DNA of 64,000 nucleotides, from NCBI GenBank assembly GCA_041653875.1, contig JBAZEM010000013.1, forward strand, positions 1-64,000. The letters run 5' to 3'. Both the position numbers and the translations under genes were made by a program. This DNA comes from VSJD01 sp041653875. GTDB lineage: Bacteria > Verrucomicrobiota > Kiritimatiellia > JAAZAB01. Shown piece after piece: positions 54,074-62,864 of this stretch (position 1 is the first letter of the stretch; each line of letters opens with the position of its first letter). Below the pieces are notes generated by a model. The model saw only the letters and a program-made list of their open reading frames with translations, was not told the origin of the DNA and ran no database searches.

Positions 54074-55618
54074 ATGAGCAATGCCATAATTGTATTCCTG
54101 CTGGGTCTGGCGGCCACCCTGGCGGCGCTCCCGTCCGGCGCCCAGCGCGTGGTGAATTTTCCCCCGGCCGACAGCAAGCCGCCGCCGCCGATGAAGACGC
54201 CGCCGCGCACGCAGGCCAGCGGGGAAGACACCGGCCTCATTCCCGACGCGGGTCCGAGTATGCGCAAGACCCAGGAGCGCCAGCCGCCCCCGCCCACCGC
54301 CTTGACCGTGATGTACAAGGTCGAATATGGCGGAAAGCTGAAGTATGTCCATCCCGACGGCGCCGTGCAGTCCTTCGAGCAGTGGATGAGCTACAAGAAC
54401 GACGGTTACAAGCTCATTACCTTTGTCAATGAGCGCTTGATGGACGGCAACAACTACCAGTATGCCACCAAGCCGCTGGCCAGCGCCGGGTTCGATCCCG
54501 TGGATATCCCCTTGCTTTACATGACCGGCGATTACGATTTCATCCTGAAGGCGAACGAAGCCGCCAACTTGCGCCGTTTCCTGCTCGACGGCGGCACGAT
54601 CGTTTTCAACGCCGCGCGCGGACGGGACGAATTTTCGCAGGCCGTGATCCGGGAGATGCAGAAAGTGTTTCCGCAGAAAGCCTTCATGAAAATGCCGCCG
54701 GACCATCCGGCCTTCAACACCCGCTACCGTGTCGAGCAGGTCATGGTGATGGTCAACGGCGTGCAGTTCATGCAGCCGCCTGAGCTGTATTCGCTCGATA
54801 TCGGCACACGCGCGGCGGCGATCCTGATCCCGGGCGGCCTGGGCGCGGCGTGGAGCGCGGCGCCCTACCATCCGGAAGGCAGGCACATCGTGGGCGAATC
54901 GGCCATTCGGCTGGGCGTGAACCTGGTGGCGTACGTCCTCGGCAACACGGAGTACGGCCGGTTCCTGGCCCAGCAGTTCCCGGCTTATGCGGGCGCTTCG
55001 CGTCCGGGGGATGTCTTCCGCTTCGCCCTGGTCCGTTACGCCGGCAGTTGGGACGTTAATCCGGCCCTGCAGAACAGCGTCCAGCAGGGACTGAAGGAAA
55101 ACACCGGGGTGGACGTGGATTACGCGCCGCACGGGATCGACCTAGATAGTTCGGAGCTGATGAATTACCCGCTGGCCTTTATGACCGGCCATTACGATTT
55201 CGAACTGAGCCCGAAAGAAATCGAGAATTTGAGGGCTTACCTGACCAGGGGCGGAACGATCGTCGCCAGCGCGGCGGCCGGGCTGAAACCTTTCGATGCC
55301 GCCTTCCGGCGGGAATTGAAACGGGTGTTCCCCGGCAACGATCTGATTAAACTGCCGCCCAGCCATCCGATCTTCCTGGGCGGCTGGAACCCGGTGGACA
55401 AGGTGGAATATACGCCCCGCGCCGCGCGGGATGACCCGACGCTTGACCGGCCGGATTTTTACGGCTTGTTTCTCGACAACCGCCTGGCCGTGATCTACAC
55501 GCCTTACGATTTTCTTGGCGCGCTCAACCGCGAATCCAACGCCTACAGCAAAGGTCTCGTTCCGGACGATGCCTTGCGCATTACCGTCAACATCATCACC
55601 TATGCCTTGAGCCACTGA
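54074..55618 (+). CDS. Secreted protein with two tandem DUF4159 domains
   Basis: 514 residues from the ATG at 54074, just after the upstream stop. The signal peptide is 'MSNAIIVFLLGLAATLAALP'. A proline-rich linker precedes two DUF4159 domains (about 75-310 and 320-514). Each has the core 'PLLYMTGDYDFILKANEAAN' or 'PLAFMTGHYDFELSPKEIEN' followed by 'LRRFLLDGGTIVFNAARG' or 'LRAYLTRGGTIVASAAAG'. DUF4159 resembles a class I amidotransferase-like fold and occurs with MoxR/DUF58/DUF4175 genes. It is the last gene of the cluster. Confidence 0.85.
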   Translation: MSNAIIVFLLGLAATLAALPSGAQRVVNFPPADSKPPPPMKTPPRTQASGEDTGLIPDAGPSMRKTQERQPPPPTALTVMYKVEYGGKLKYVHPDGAVQSFEQWMSYKNDGYKLITFVNERLMDGNNYQYATKPLASAGFDPVDIPLLYMTGDYDFILKANEAANLRRFLLDGGTIVFNAARGRDEFSQAVIREMQKVFPQKAFMKMPPDHPAFNTRYRVEQVMVMVNGVQFMQPPELYSLDIGTRAAAILIPGGLGAAWSAAPYHPEGRHIVGESAIRLGVNLVAYVLGNTEYGRFLAQQFPAYAGASRPGDVFRFALVRYAGSWDVNPALQNSVQQGLKENTGVDVDYAPHGIDLDSSELMNYPLAFMTGHYDFELSPKEIENLRAYLTRGGTIVASAAAGLKPFDAAFRRELKRVFPGNDLIKLPPSHPIFLGGWNPVDKVEYTPRAARDDPTLDRPDFYGLFLDNRLAVIYTPYDFLGALNRESNAYSKGLVPDDALRITVNIITYALSH

Positions 55619-55619
55619 C

Positions 55620-55710
55620 GTAGAGCCGGTTTTTCCGCCAGAGGCGGATCCGCCTCCGGCGGAATACCGGCTATGATCGGCTATGATAGCCGACATAAAG
55701 TCGGCTCTAC
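55620..55710. repeat. BIME-like element after the DUF4159 gene
   Basis: A GTAG foot, an extended first hairpin with the GGCGGATCCGC-type insert, a second hairpin AGCCGAC-ataaa-GTCGGCT and a CTAC foot. It starts two bases after the stop codon, between convergent genes. Confidence 0.85.
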
Positions 55711-55756
55711 ATGGAACAGTTGCGGCGTTAGTCTGAACTTGCCTATAGCAATTTGC

Positions 55757-57397
55757 TCAATTATTCGTCTTTTGATAGCGCAGGCGCGGGATGCGGTATT
55801 GCGCGGCGATCCGCCGGTTGGCCTCGTCCATGGCGGTTTCATTCAACACCAGGTCCACGCCGCATCCCAGGAGCGTCACACGCCGCAAGCCGCCGGCGTC
55901 ATCCACGGCCTTAAAAACATCGGTCATGTTGCGGATCGGCCGGCCATTGACGGCGGTGACGACCTGGTCGTGGAATTCCTGGTAGCCGATGTTGATGGAA
56001 TCCGGCAGGACCATCGAAAGCAGGACCACGTGGTCCCCGGGCCGGCGCGCTAATTTATCCTGGTGCAAATAGTAATACACCAGGCGCGGGTTCATCTGGA
56101 TTTTCCAGTTTTCGCCGGCGGCGCGCAGGTAGTCCCCGGTCAGTTCCTGCAGGACCAAGCCGCCCGCCACCAGGTATTCCGTGCCGTCGCCGCCGCCAGG
56201 CGCGATGGTTTCCGGAATAAACTCGTCGCGCTCGCGCTGGCGTTTGAGCAAGACCTGCGCCACGCATGGCTTCCGGTCCCGCACGAATGCGACCGGGACG
56301 CGGTCGCCCGCCGCGCGGCGGCCGCCGATGAGATAGGCCAGCCGCAAGCGGCCGAAGTCCGGATCGGTGTAATAGCCCTGGGCGTCGATCGGAATTCCAT
56401 CCCATGCCGTGATGACGTCGCCCGCCTGGAGGACCGCGGCGGCGCCGGAGCCGGGCGTTGTTTGCGTGACCACAATGCCGCCTTGCGCCGCGGGCACGCC
56501 CAGATAACGGCGTTTGACGGGGTCCAGCAGCGACTCGAACTGGAACCCGGCCCAAGCCAGGCCTTTATATGGCGGCGCATTGGCGTCGGCGATAAACCGG
56601 CGCAGAGTGACGCCGGGGATGAACAAGCCCGTCTGCGTTTTTTTATCGTATGCCACGCTGAGGCCCGCCAGCTGCCCGTTGAGCAGTGCCGGCGTGCCGT
56701 TGCCGTCGATGCTCGCTTGGGTCAGCACCTTGAGCGCCAGCGGGCGGGGCGCGCTGGAGGCGGACAGCTCCACCACTTGTCCCGCGCTGGTCTGGAATTC
56801 GCCGGTCTTTTCCAGTTTCACGATGGTCAGCTGGTCGTCGCGCCGGATGGCGCCGGCGGGCGCCAGGGGGAGAAACGCATTGGCGGCGGCGTTATTGCCG
56901 AATGTCAGCAACGCGGTGTTGAGCTGGTTGTCGGCTTCCAGCACTGTGGCCGCCAGCTTGACGCCGCTCCTGGCCTGGCGCAGTTCCACCTGGATCTGGT
57001 TGCGCACCAGTTCCTCGGTGGTCAGGACTTGATTCGCGCCGATGACCACGCCGTAGCCATGGCGCACAGCGGCCGCTTTTTTACGCCAGGGAACATGGGG
57101 GTCGTGGTCTTGGTAAGCGACGGTGATTTCCACCACGCTGGCGTCGTAATCCGGCGCCGGCGCCGCAATCGCCGGCGCGGACAGGTCGAGGAGGAGGCCG
57201 GCCATGAACGCGAAGAAGAGAATATGAAGCAAACGCCGAACGTCCAACGCCGAACGTCCAATGTAAAACGAAAGTGAACGAACGACGGCTAAGAATTGCG
57301 GTCCCTGCTGGCAGGGCAAGTTTTCGACCTGTCCCGCGCTACGCGGGATTGCTGATGATGGATTTTCATTAATCATTGACCATTTTCCATTAACCAT
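55757..57397 (-). CDS. Catalytically dead trypsin-fold/PDZ protein
   Basis: Up to 546 residues. The ATG at 57397 lies 3 nt after the upstream gene's stop, but its first codons are heptamer repeats; the real start may be nearer 'LLHILFFAFMAGLLLDLSAPAIA' (residues 56-78), the signal peptide. The domain order matches the upstream protease: trypsin-like domain (about 85-300), PDZ (about 320-400), C-terminal domain. The triad is lost: the His is E129 in 'VLTTEELV', the Asp is N160 in 'LNTALLTF', and the serine motif reads GNGTPALLNG instead of GNSGGPVLFNG. A pseudoprotease partner or regulator of the active enzyme is inferred. Confidence 0.8.
   Translation of the reverse strand: MVNGKWSMINENPSSAIPRSAGQVENLPCQQGPQFLAVVRSLSFYIGRSALDVRRLLHILFFAFMAGLLLDLSAPAIAAPAPDYDASVVEITVAYQDHDPHVPWRKKAAAVRHGYGVVIGANQVLTTEELVRNQIQVELRQARSGVKLAATVLEADNQLNTALLTFGNNAAANAFLPLAPAGAIRRDDQLTIVKLEKTGEFQTSAGQVVELSASSAPRPLALKVLTQASIDGNGTPALLNGQLAGLSVAYDKKTQTGLFIPGVTLRRFIADANAPPYKGLAWAGFQFESLLDPVKRRYLGVPAAQGGIVVTQTTPGSGAAAVLQAGDVITAWDGIPIDAQGYYTDPDFGRLRLAYLIGGRRAAGDRVPVAFVRDRKPCVAQVLLKRQRERDEFIPETIAPGGGDGTEYLVAGGLVLQELTGDYLRAAGENWKIQMNPRLVYYYLHQDKLARRPGDHVVLLSMVLPDSINIGYQEFHDQVVTAVNGRPIRNMTDVFKAVDDAGGLRRVTLLGCGVDLVLNETAMDEANRRIAAQYRIPRLRYQKTNN
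57232..57266. repeat. Heptamer run with 14-bp period (aacgccg/aacgtcc)
   Basis: aacgccg and aacgtcc alternate twice and are followed by aatgtaa, within the N-terminal coding part of the inactive protease gene. Confidence 0.75.
57363..57397. repeat. Heptamer run containing a start codon
   Basis: ttttcat, taatcat, tgaccat, tttccat, taaccat on the plus strand. The final cat is the minus-strand ATG of the inactive protease gene. Confidence 0.8.
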
Positions 57398-57400
57398 GCT

Positions 57401-58939
57401 TTATTGGCGCACCCCCGCCGGTTCTATATGCGATATCTCCGGAATATTGTATTGGCGTTGGATGACGGGATCGGCCCGCGCCGTTGCGGCGGCATCCAGG
57501 ATCAAGGGGTCCGGATCATCCAGGAAACGGATGACATGAAATTCGCCCGGCGCCGCCGCAGGGCTTTGCCCGGGCGCGTTGGTCGGGCGAGAAAACGCAA
57601 GGGGCAGGTCCCGCATGTTGCGGATGGGAAGCCCGTTGATTTCGCGCGCGATTTTATTCAGGTAGGGCTCGTCATACGCATTTGCCGGGTGGGCCAGCCG
57701 CTTGCGCAGGACGACGAACTGGTCGCGCCCGGCAATCAAGCCATCCACCTTGGCGAAGGTGGCGTAATACAGCAGATGATGGGCGTACCACTGGTTCAGG
57801 TCCCCGCCTGCGGCCATCAGCAGGCCGCGGCTTAATGGTTCGAAGACCAGCCCGCCCAGAATGAAGTATTCCGGGCGGCGTTCGTAGGCATACCGGAACG
57901 CGAAGGGATCGTTGCGGTTTGCCAGGGGCATGGAGATATCCAGGGTTTGCCCGCTGCGCCAGACCCTGAACGCCACGGTTTCGCCGCATTGCTTGCGTTC
58001 CAGGAGTTCCACGTATTCGATCGTCTGGCCGTCCAGGCGGACCGTGCCGTCGCTGGCGATGGGGTGGCTGTCGATGGCCAGCAACGTGTCGTTGGTTTGC
58101 AGGATGCCGACGGCGCAACCGAACGGGTCGAGAAAAGAAACAACCACGCCCGCATCGTTGTCCGGCAACCCTAAGCGCCGCCGCATGGCCGGGTTCGGGG
58201 TTTCCAGATGGGAGATGCCTGTTTCCGGGTAGCCATTATACACGCCATCCTCGATGTCCGTCAAAAAATGCCGGATAACCGGCAGGGGGATGGCATAGCC
58301 CAGGTTCTGGGCATTGGCAATGCCCTGGAAGGCGACGCCCACCACGCGGCCGTTGAACAGCACCGGGCCGCCGCTGTTGCCCGGATTGATGGCGGCATCC
58401 ACCTGCATCGCGAGATGGCTGTCCACCTGGCTGTGGGTGTAAAGCTGGTAATCGATCCGTGAAACCACGCCCTTGGTCAAAGACAAGCGTTCCCCGCCCA
58501 TCGGGTAACCCAGCGCGATCACTTCCTCGTTCAGATCCGGCAGACCGTCGCCCAGTTCCATGGGCGCGGCATCGGCGTAGAATTCGGGATCGCGGACCGT
58601 CAGGACCGCCAGGTCGCAGTCGTGGCCGATGAAGGCCGTTTCGGCCGGGTAGCGGCGGGACTGGCCTTCGCGCTGGACTTCGATGAAGCGGGCATCGGAG
58701 ACGACGTGGGCGTTGGTCAGAATCCGTTTTTTGCCGATAATGAATCCGGAGCCGCTGGCCGGGGACGGCGCCGCCGGCTGCCAGGGCCAGGCGTAGTCCT
58801 CGCGCTGAACGGTGACATAGACCTTGACCACCGACTCGCGGAACCCATGCGCGCCAAACCACGCCGCCTGGGCCTCGGGCCACGCCGCGATCGCAAGCCA
58901 GGTTATGACCGGCAATATCCAGCAACGCATCGTTTGCAT
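57401..58939 (-). CDS. DegP/HtrA-like secreted serine protease with PDZ domain
   Basis: 512 residues with a signal peptide ending at 'WPEAQA-AWFG'. The trypsin-like S1C domain has an intact triad: H78 in 'RILTNAHVV', D109 in 'HDCDLAVLTV' and S189 in 'NPGNSGGPVLFNG'. A PDZ-like domain follows (about 245-340, 'VVVSFLDPFGCAVGILQTND') and an unusual C-terminal domain (about 345-512, 'YFILGGLVFEPLSRGLL') shared with the downstream gene. It probably degrades or refolds envelope proteins. It is the first gene of a two-gene operon with its inactive paralogue. Confidence 0.88.
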   Translation of the reverse strand: MQTMRCWILPVITWLAIAAWPEAQAAWFGAHGFRESVVKVYVTVQREDYAWPWQPAAPSPASGSGFIIGKKRILTNAHVVSDARFIEVQREGQSRRYPAETAFIGHDCDLAVLTVRDPEFYADAAPMELGDGLPDLNEEVIALGYPMGGERLSLTKGVVSRIDYQLYTHSQVDSHLAMQVDAAINPGNSGGPVLFNGRVVGVAFQGIANAQNLGYAIPLPVIRHFLTDIEDGVYNGYPETGISHLETPNPAMRRRLGLPDNDAGVVVSFLDPFGCAVGILQTNDTLLAIDSHPIASDGTVRLDGQTIEYVELLERKQCGETVAFRVWRSGQTLDISMPLANRNDPFAFRYAYERRPEYFILGGLVFEPLSRGLLMAAGGDLNQWYAHHLLYYATFAKVDGLIAGRDQFVVLRKRLAHPANAYDEPYLNKIAREINGLPIRNMRDLPLAFSRPTNAPGQSPAAAPGEFHVIRFLDDPDPLILDAAATARADPVIQRQYNIPEISHIEPAGVRQ

Positions 58940-59174
58940 GGGCCGAATCTATCGCAAAGACGCCAGGACGCAAAGGAAGAAATTGACGCAAGAAATTGAC
59001 GCCCGCTGCATGGGCCCCCGCCATTGACAGGTGTCACGGCGCGGGGTAGAGTACCGCCAAGAAGTCAGCGGTCAGACGACGGAAAAACGAAGAACGAAGA
59101 ACCAGGAACGAAGAATTGATGAGAGCTGATTGCCGGCTGACTTCTGACCGCTGACTTCTGATCTCTGGTGTTTT
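58940..59174. other. 235-nt divergent intergenic region with repeats
   Basis: Between the divergent protease and gspE genes. A 13-bp direct repeat (gaaattgacgc-type, about 58979-59001) is followed by the heptamer inverted repeat at 59060-59163. No gene. Confidence 0.6.
59060..59163. repeat. Heptamer inverted-repeat block upstream of gspE
   Basis: 59060-59076 and 59143-59159 are perfect 17-bp reverse complements. Between them run gaacgaa-type heptamers, and the right side is ctgactt/ctgaccg/ctgactt/ctgatct. Confidence 0.9.
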
Positions 59175-60878
59175 ATGTCCACACCTTCCACAACGCGGTT
59201 GGCGGACCTGCTCAAGCGCACGGGGCTGTTTAAAGACGAGCAAATCGCGGCCCTGCTGGAACAAAAAATAGAAGGCAATACTTCCATCACCCGCCGGGTG
59301 GTCGAGGCCGGCGGCGTGCCGGAGGAAGAGTTCCTCACGGCCGTCGGCAAGGCCATGGGCTATCCTTTTGTCCGCTTGAATGAGGTCAAGATCGAAGCGC
59401 CCGTGCTCGCCTGCCTGCCGGCCAAGGTTGTTTTTCAGTATAACGTCATTCCTTTGCAGATCGAGAATTCCGTTCTGCGCGTGGCCACCAACGATCCCTT
59501 CAACTCCAACCTGGCGGATGCCCTGCGGATGGTTGCGGGCCTGCGCATCCGCCTGAGCCTGAGTTTGACGGCCGATATTGCCAAGGCCATCAATAAGTTT
59601 TACGGCGTCGGCGCGGACACCATGGAGCGGTTGATCGAGGACAACCGCATCGAGGCGCCGCAGGAAGAAGTCATGACCAAGGTGGATTTGAGCGACTTAT
59701 ACCATGAAGCATCCATCGTCAAGTTTGTCAACCAGGTCGTTTGGGAGGCCTACAAGGACCGCGCCACGGACATCCATTTCGAGCCCATGGAAGACGAACT
59801 GCGCATCCGCTACCGCGTGGACGGCGTCCTGCATCAGACTTCCATGCCGCCCCAGCTCAAGCGCTTCCAGGCGGCCATTGTCTCGCGCATCAAGGTCATG
59901 GCCAACATGGATATCGCCGAGAAGCGCTTGCCCCAGGATGGCCGCATCGGGCTCAGCATCCACGGCGAGGACCTCGATATCCGCGTGTCCACCATCCCGA
60001 CGGTGTATGGCGAGAGCATCAGCTTGCGGCTGTTGACCCGTAAAAGCGGCCTGCTCGATCTGGAAAGCGTCGGCATGAATCCCAAGGACGAGGCCATCAT
60101 CCGCAAGCTGATTTACAAGCCCAACGGCATCCTGTTGGTGACCGGCCCGACCGGCTCGGGCAAGTCCACCACGTTGTATGCCTGCCTGCATACGATCAAC
60201 TCCATCGAACAGCGCATCATCACCATCGAGGAGCCGATCGAGTATGAAATGACGGGCATTAACCAGATTCAGGTTCGCCCGGAGATCGGATTGACCTTTG
60301 CCATGGGCCTGCGCCATATCCTGCGGCAGGATCCCAATGTGATCATGGTGGGTGAAATTCGCGATTTCGAAACGGCGGAAATCGCCATTCGCGCCGCGCT
60401 GACCGGTCACCTGGTGTTCAGCACCCTGCATACGAACGATTCGGCCGGCGCCATTACGCGGCTGGTGGACATGGGCGTGGAACCATTCCTGGTGGCTTCC
60501 TCCGTGGAGGCCATCATTGCCCAGCGCCTGGTGCGCATCCTGTGCGACCATTGCAAGCGTCCGCTCAGTGTCGACAATCATGCGCTGAAATCCATTGCGT
60601 CGGTCAAGGATATGGCCGGTTCCACGGTGTACGAGGCGGTGGGCTGCGAGAAATGCCGGCGGACAGGATACATTGGGCGGCTGGGAATTTTCGAGAATCT
60701 GCTCGTGACCGATGCCATCCGCCACATGATCGTGGCCCGGGAATCGGCTAATGTGATCAAGCGCAAAGGGCTCGAACAGGGCATGCAGACCCTGCGGGAC
60801 GACGGTTGGCTGAAGGTCCGTAACGGCACGACCACGATCGAGGAGGTTTTGCGCGTGACCGAGGAAGAAGATGTCTGA
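59175..60878 (+). CDS. gspE: Type II secretion/pilus assembly ATPase GspE
   Basis: 567 residues, the usual length. The N-terminal T2SSE domain (about 1-150) binds the membrane platform. The ATPase core has Walker A 'GPTGSGKST' (about 323), the Asp box 'IITIEEPIEYEMTGINQIQV', Walker B 'VIMVGEIRDFETAEIA' and the His box 'GHLVFSTLHTND'. A four-cysteine zinc motif lies in 'CDHCKRP' and 'CEKCRRTG' (about 456-500), characteristic of GspE/PilB. It powers pseudopilus assembly for protein export across the outer membrane. First gene of the gsp operon. Confidence 0.93.
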   Translation: MSTPSTTRLADLLKRTGLFKDEQIAALLEQKIEGNTSITRRVVEAGGVPEEEFLTAVGKAMGYPFVRLNEVKIEAPVLACLPAKVVFQYNVIPLQIENSVLRVATNDPFNSNLADALRMVAGLRIRLSLSLTADIAKAINKFYGVGADTMERLIEDNRIEAPQEEVMTKVDLSDLYHEASIVKFVNQVVWEAYKDRATDIHFEPMEDELRIRYRVDGVLHQTSMPPQLKRFQAAIVSRIKVMANMDIAEKRLPQDGRIGLSIHGEDLDIRVSTIPTVYGESISLRLLTRKSGLLDLESVGMNPKDEAIIRKLIYKPNGILLVTGPTGSGKSTTLYACLHTINSIEQRIITIEEPIEYEMTGINQIQVRPEIGLTFAMGLRHILRQDPNVIMVGEIRDFETAEIAIRAALTGHLVFSTLHTNDSAGAITRLVDMGVEPFLVASSVEAIIAQRLVRILCDHCKRPLSVDNHALKSIASVKDMAGSTVYEAVGCEKCRRTGYIGRLGIFENLLVTDAIRHMIVARESANVIKRKGLEQGMQTLRDDGWLKVRNGTTTIEEVLRVTEEEDV

Positions 60879-60880
60879 AG

Positions 60881-60985
60881 AATTTCGGATTGCGGATTTC
60901 TGATTTCGGATTTTTCGGACAATCCGCAATCCGAAATTATAAATCCGCAATCCGCAATCAACAATCCGCAATCAACAATCATCAA
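60881..60985. repeat. Heptamer inverted-repeat block between gspE and gspF
   Basis: 60881-60898 and 60921-60938 are perfect 18-bp reverse complements (cggattg/caatccg type). Further aatccgc and aatcaac heptamers run to the Shine-Dalgarno of gspF. Confidence 0.9.
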
Positions 60986-60998
60986 CAAGGTGGTCCTG

Positions 60999-62240
60999 AT
61001 GCCCATGTTTATCTATACGGCCCGGTCGCGGACGGGTGAAAAGGTGGACGGCACGCTGGAAGCCGCCGACCGCCGCGCGGCGCTCCTCTGCATTGAGCGC
61101 CTGGGCCAGATGCCGGTGAAGGTCGAGGAAAAACCCGCCGAGCCGGCCGGTCCCAAGGAATCCGGTTGGCGCGCGCTCTTTGCGCGCCGCGGCCAGCGCC
61201 GGCGGATGGGCGCCCGCGACCTGCTCAACTTCACGAGCGAGTTGAGCGACCTGCTGTCTTCCGGCATGAAGTTGGGCAATGCGCTCAACACGCTCTCCCG
61301 CCGGCGGACCAACACGGCCAGCGATATGATCGTGCGCGCCCTGCGGGATGACATTATCCGCGGCGCCAGTCTCTCGGATGCCATGTCACATTTCAAGGAG
61401 ACGTTCTCGACTTTATACGTCAGTCTGATCCGCGCCGGGGAAGCCAGCGGCAATGTATCGGAAGTCATGGCGCGGATTATCAAGCATTACGAGCGGATCC
61501 AGGAAGTCAAGGAAAAGGTCGTCATGGCCTTGGTGTATCCGTGCATTGTGATGGTGGTCGGCATTTGCACCATGATTTTCGCCATGGTGTTCGTGATCCC
61601 GAGCTTTGCGCTGATTTTCAAGGACATGGGCAGTACTTTGCCGCTGCCGACGCGCATTCTGATTGGGATCAGCACGGTCATGATTCATTACGGCTGGCTG
61701 ATTGCGATCTTGCTGGTCGTGGGCGTGGTCATGTTCCGCCGCTATCTGCGCACGGAAATCGGGCGGATCTGGTGGCACGGCCTGCAACTGCGCGCGCCTT
61801 TGATCCGCGACATCGTCACCTCCAGCGCGTTTTCCCAGTTTGCCCGCACGCTGGGCATGCTGATCGCCAACGGCGTGCCCGTGCTGGATGCGCTCTCCAT
61901 CGGCGAGCGCACCGTGCAAAATGCGGTGCTGGCGGCCGAAATCCGCAATGCCCGGGATCGCGTCACCGATGGCACGACCATCTCGGGCCCGCTGGCGGCC
62001 GGCAAGGTGTTCCCGCCCATGCTGACCGACATGCTGGCCATCGGCGAGGAGACCGGCGACATGAGCGGGGCCTTGGCGCACATTGCCCGGCGCTACGAGG
62101 CCAATCTGGACCGCAGCGTCAAGATTTTTACCACCGTGCTGGAGCCGATCATGATCGTGGTGATCGCGATCATGGTCGGATTCGTGGCCATCAGTATTTT
62201 GCTCGCGGTCTTCGATGTGACCAACGGATTGAATGTGTAA
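60999..62240 (+). CDS. gspF: Type II secretion inner-membrane platform protein GspF
   Basis: 413 residues from the ATG at 60999, with AAGGTGG just upstream; a GTG at 60990 is less likely. It has two T2SSF domains, each with a conserved helical segment ('LLNFTSELSDLLSSGMKLGNAL' and 'FSQFARTLGMLIANGVPVLDAL' give the cores). Three transmembrane helices lie at about 170-200, 228-248 and 385-410, the last in 'IVVIAIMVGFVAISILLAVF'. It connects the GspE ATPase to the pseudopilus. Confidence 0.93.
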   Translation: MPMFIYTARSRTGEKVDGTLEAADRRAALLCIERLGQMPVKVEEKPAEPAGPKESGWRALFARRGQRRRMGARDLLNFTSELSDLLSSGMKLGNALNTLSRRRTNTASDMIVRALRDDIIRGASLSDAMSHFKETFSTLYVSLIRAGEASGNVSEVMARIIKHYERIQEVKEKVVMALVYPCIVMVVGICTMIFAMVFVIPSFALIFKDMGSTLPLPTRILIGISTVMIHYGWLIAILLVVGVVMFRRYLRTEIGRIWWHGLQLRAPLIRDIVTSSAFSQFARTLGMLIANGVPVLDALSIGERTVQNAVLAAEIRNARDRVTDGTTISGPLAAGKVFPPMLTDMLAIGEETGDMSGALAHIARRYEANLDRSVKIFTTVLEPIMIVVIAIMVGFVAISILLAVFDVTNGLNV

Positions 62241-62287
62241 GGGCGGAACACGGACGACAGACACCAGCGCCGAACGAGAGAAGGACA

Positions 62288-62318
62288 GTAGCCGCGGTGG
62301 CCCGCGTCCGGCGGCTAC
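62288..62318. repeat. REP-like palindrome between gspF and gspG
   Basis: GTAGCCGC at the left pairs with GCGGCTAC at the right, with a 15-nt centre. It has the same GTAG/CTAC feet as the other REP-like elements. Confidence 0.65.
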
Positions 62319-62378
62319 AGGAAGCGTGAAGCCATACGAAACCGATTCGACAATGCATCGCATGAAAGGAGCCATACA

Positions 62379-62798
62379 ATGAGTGCCGTTAAAGAAAATG
62401 AATCGCACGCCTCGCCTCGGCAAAGCCGATCGGGGTTTACGCTGATTGAAATCATGCTGGTGGTGGTCATTATCGGCATCTTGGCGGCGGTGGTGGTGCC
62501 GAAATTTACCGGGCGGACCAAGGAAGCCAAGAATTCCGCCGCCAAGAGCAGTATCGCCAGCATCGGCCTGGCCTTGGACCTTTATGAAACCGATAACGGC
62601 AATTTCCCCGCGAGCCTGCAGGCCCTGCTTACCAAAGGCAGTGAGCAGAACTGGCGCGGGCCGTATCTGAAAAAGGCGGAAATACCTCTCGATCCCTGGG
62701 GCCATGAGTTCGTCTATGCGATCAAGGACAATGGGTACGAGATCAAGTCGTTGGGGGCGGACGGATCGGATGGCGGCGGCGACGATATCACCAACTGA
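62379..62798 (+). CDS. gspG: Major pseudopilin GspG
   Basis: 139 residues with AAGGAG 7-9 nt upstream. The prepilin leader ends at 'RSG|FTLIEIMLVVVIIGIL', with Gly at -1 and Glu at +5, followed by the hydrophobic helix. The C-terminal part has 'LDPWGHEFVYAI' and the acidic loop 'LGADGSDGGGDD' that binds calcium in GspG. It forms the main pseudopilus fibre that pushes substrates through the secretin. In the gsp operon order E-F-G-H-I. Confidence 0.95.
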   Translation: MSAVKENESHASPRQSRSGFTLIEIMLVVVIIGILAAVVVPKFTGRTKEAKNSAAKSSIASIGLALDLYETDNGNFPASLQALLTKGSEQNWRGPYLKKAEIPLDPWGHEFVYAIKDNGYEIKSLGADGSDGGGDDITN

Positions 62799-62864
62799 AA
62801 GAAATTCACTGATTCAGTGATTCATCGATTTGGGTCGAAGGCTGGATTATGCCTCTGTATTGCC

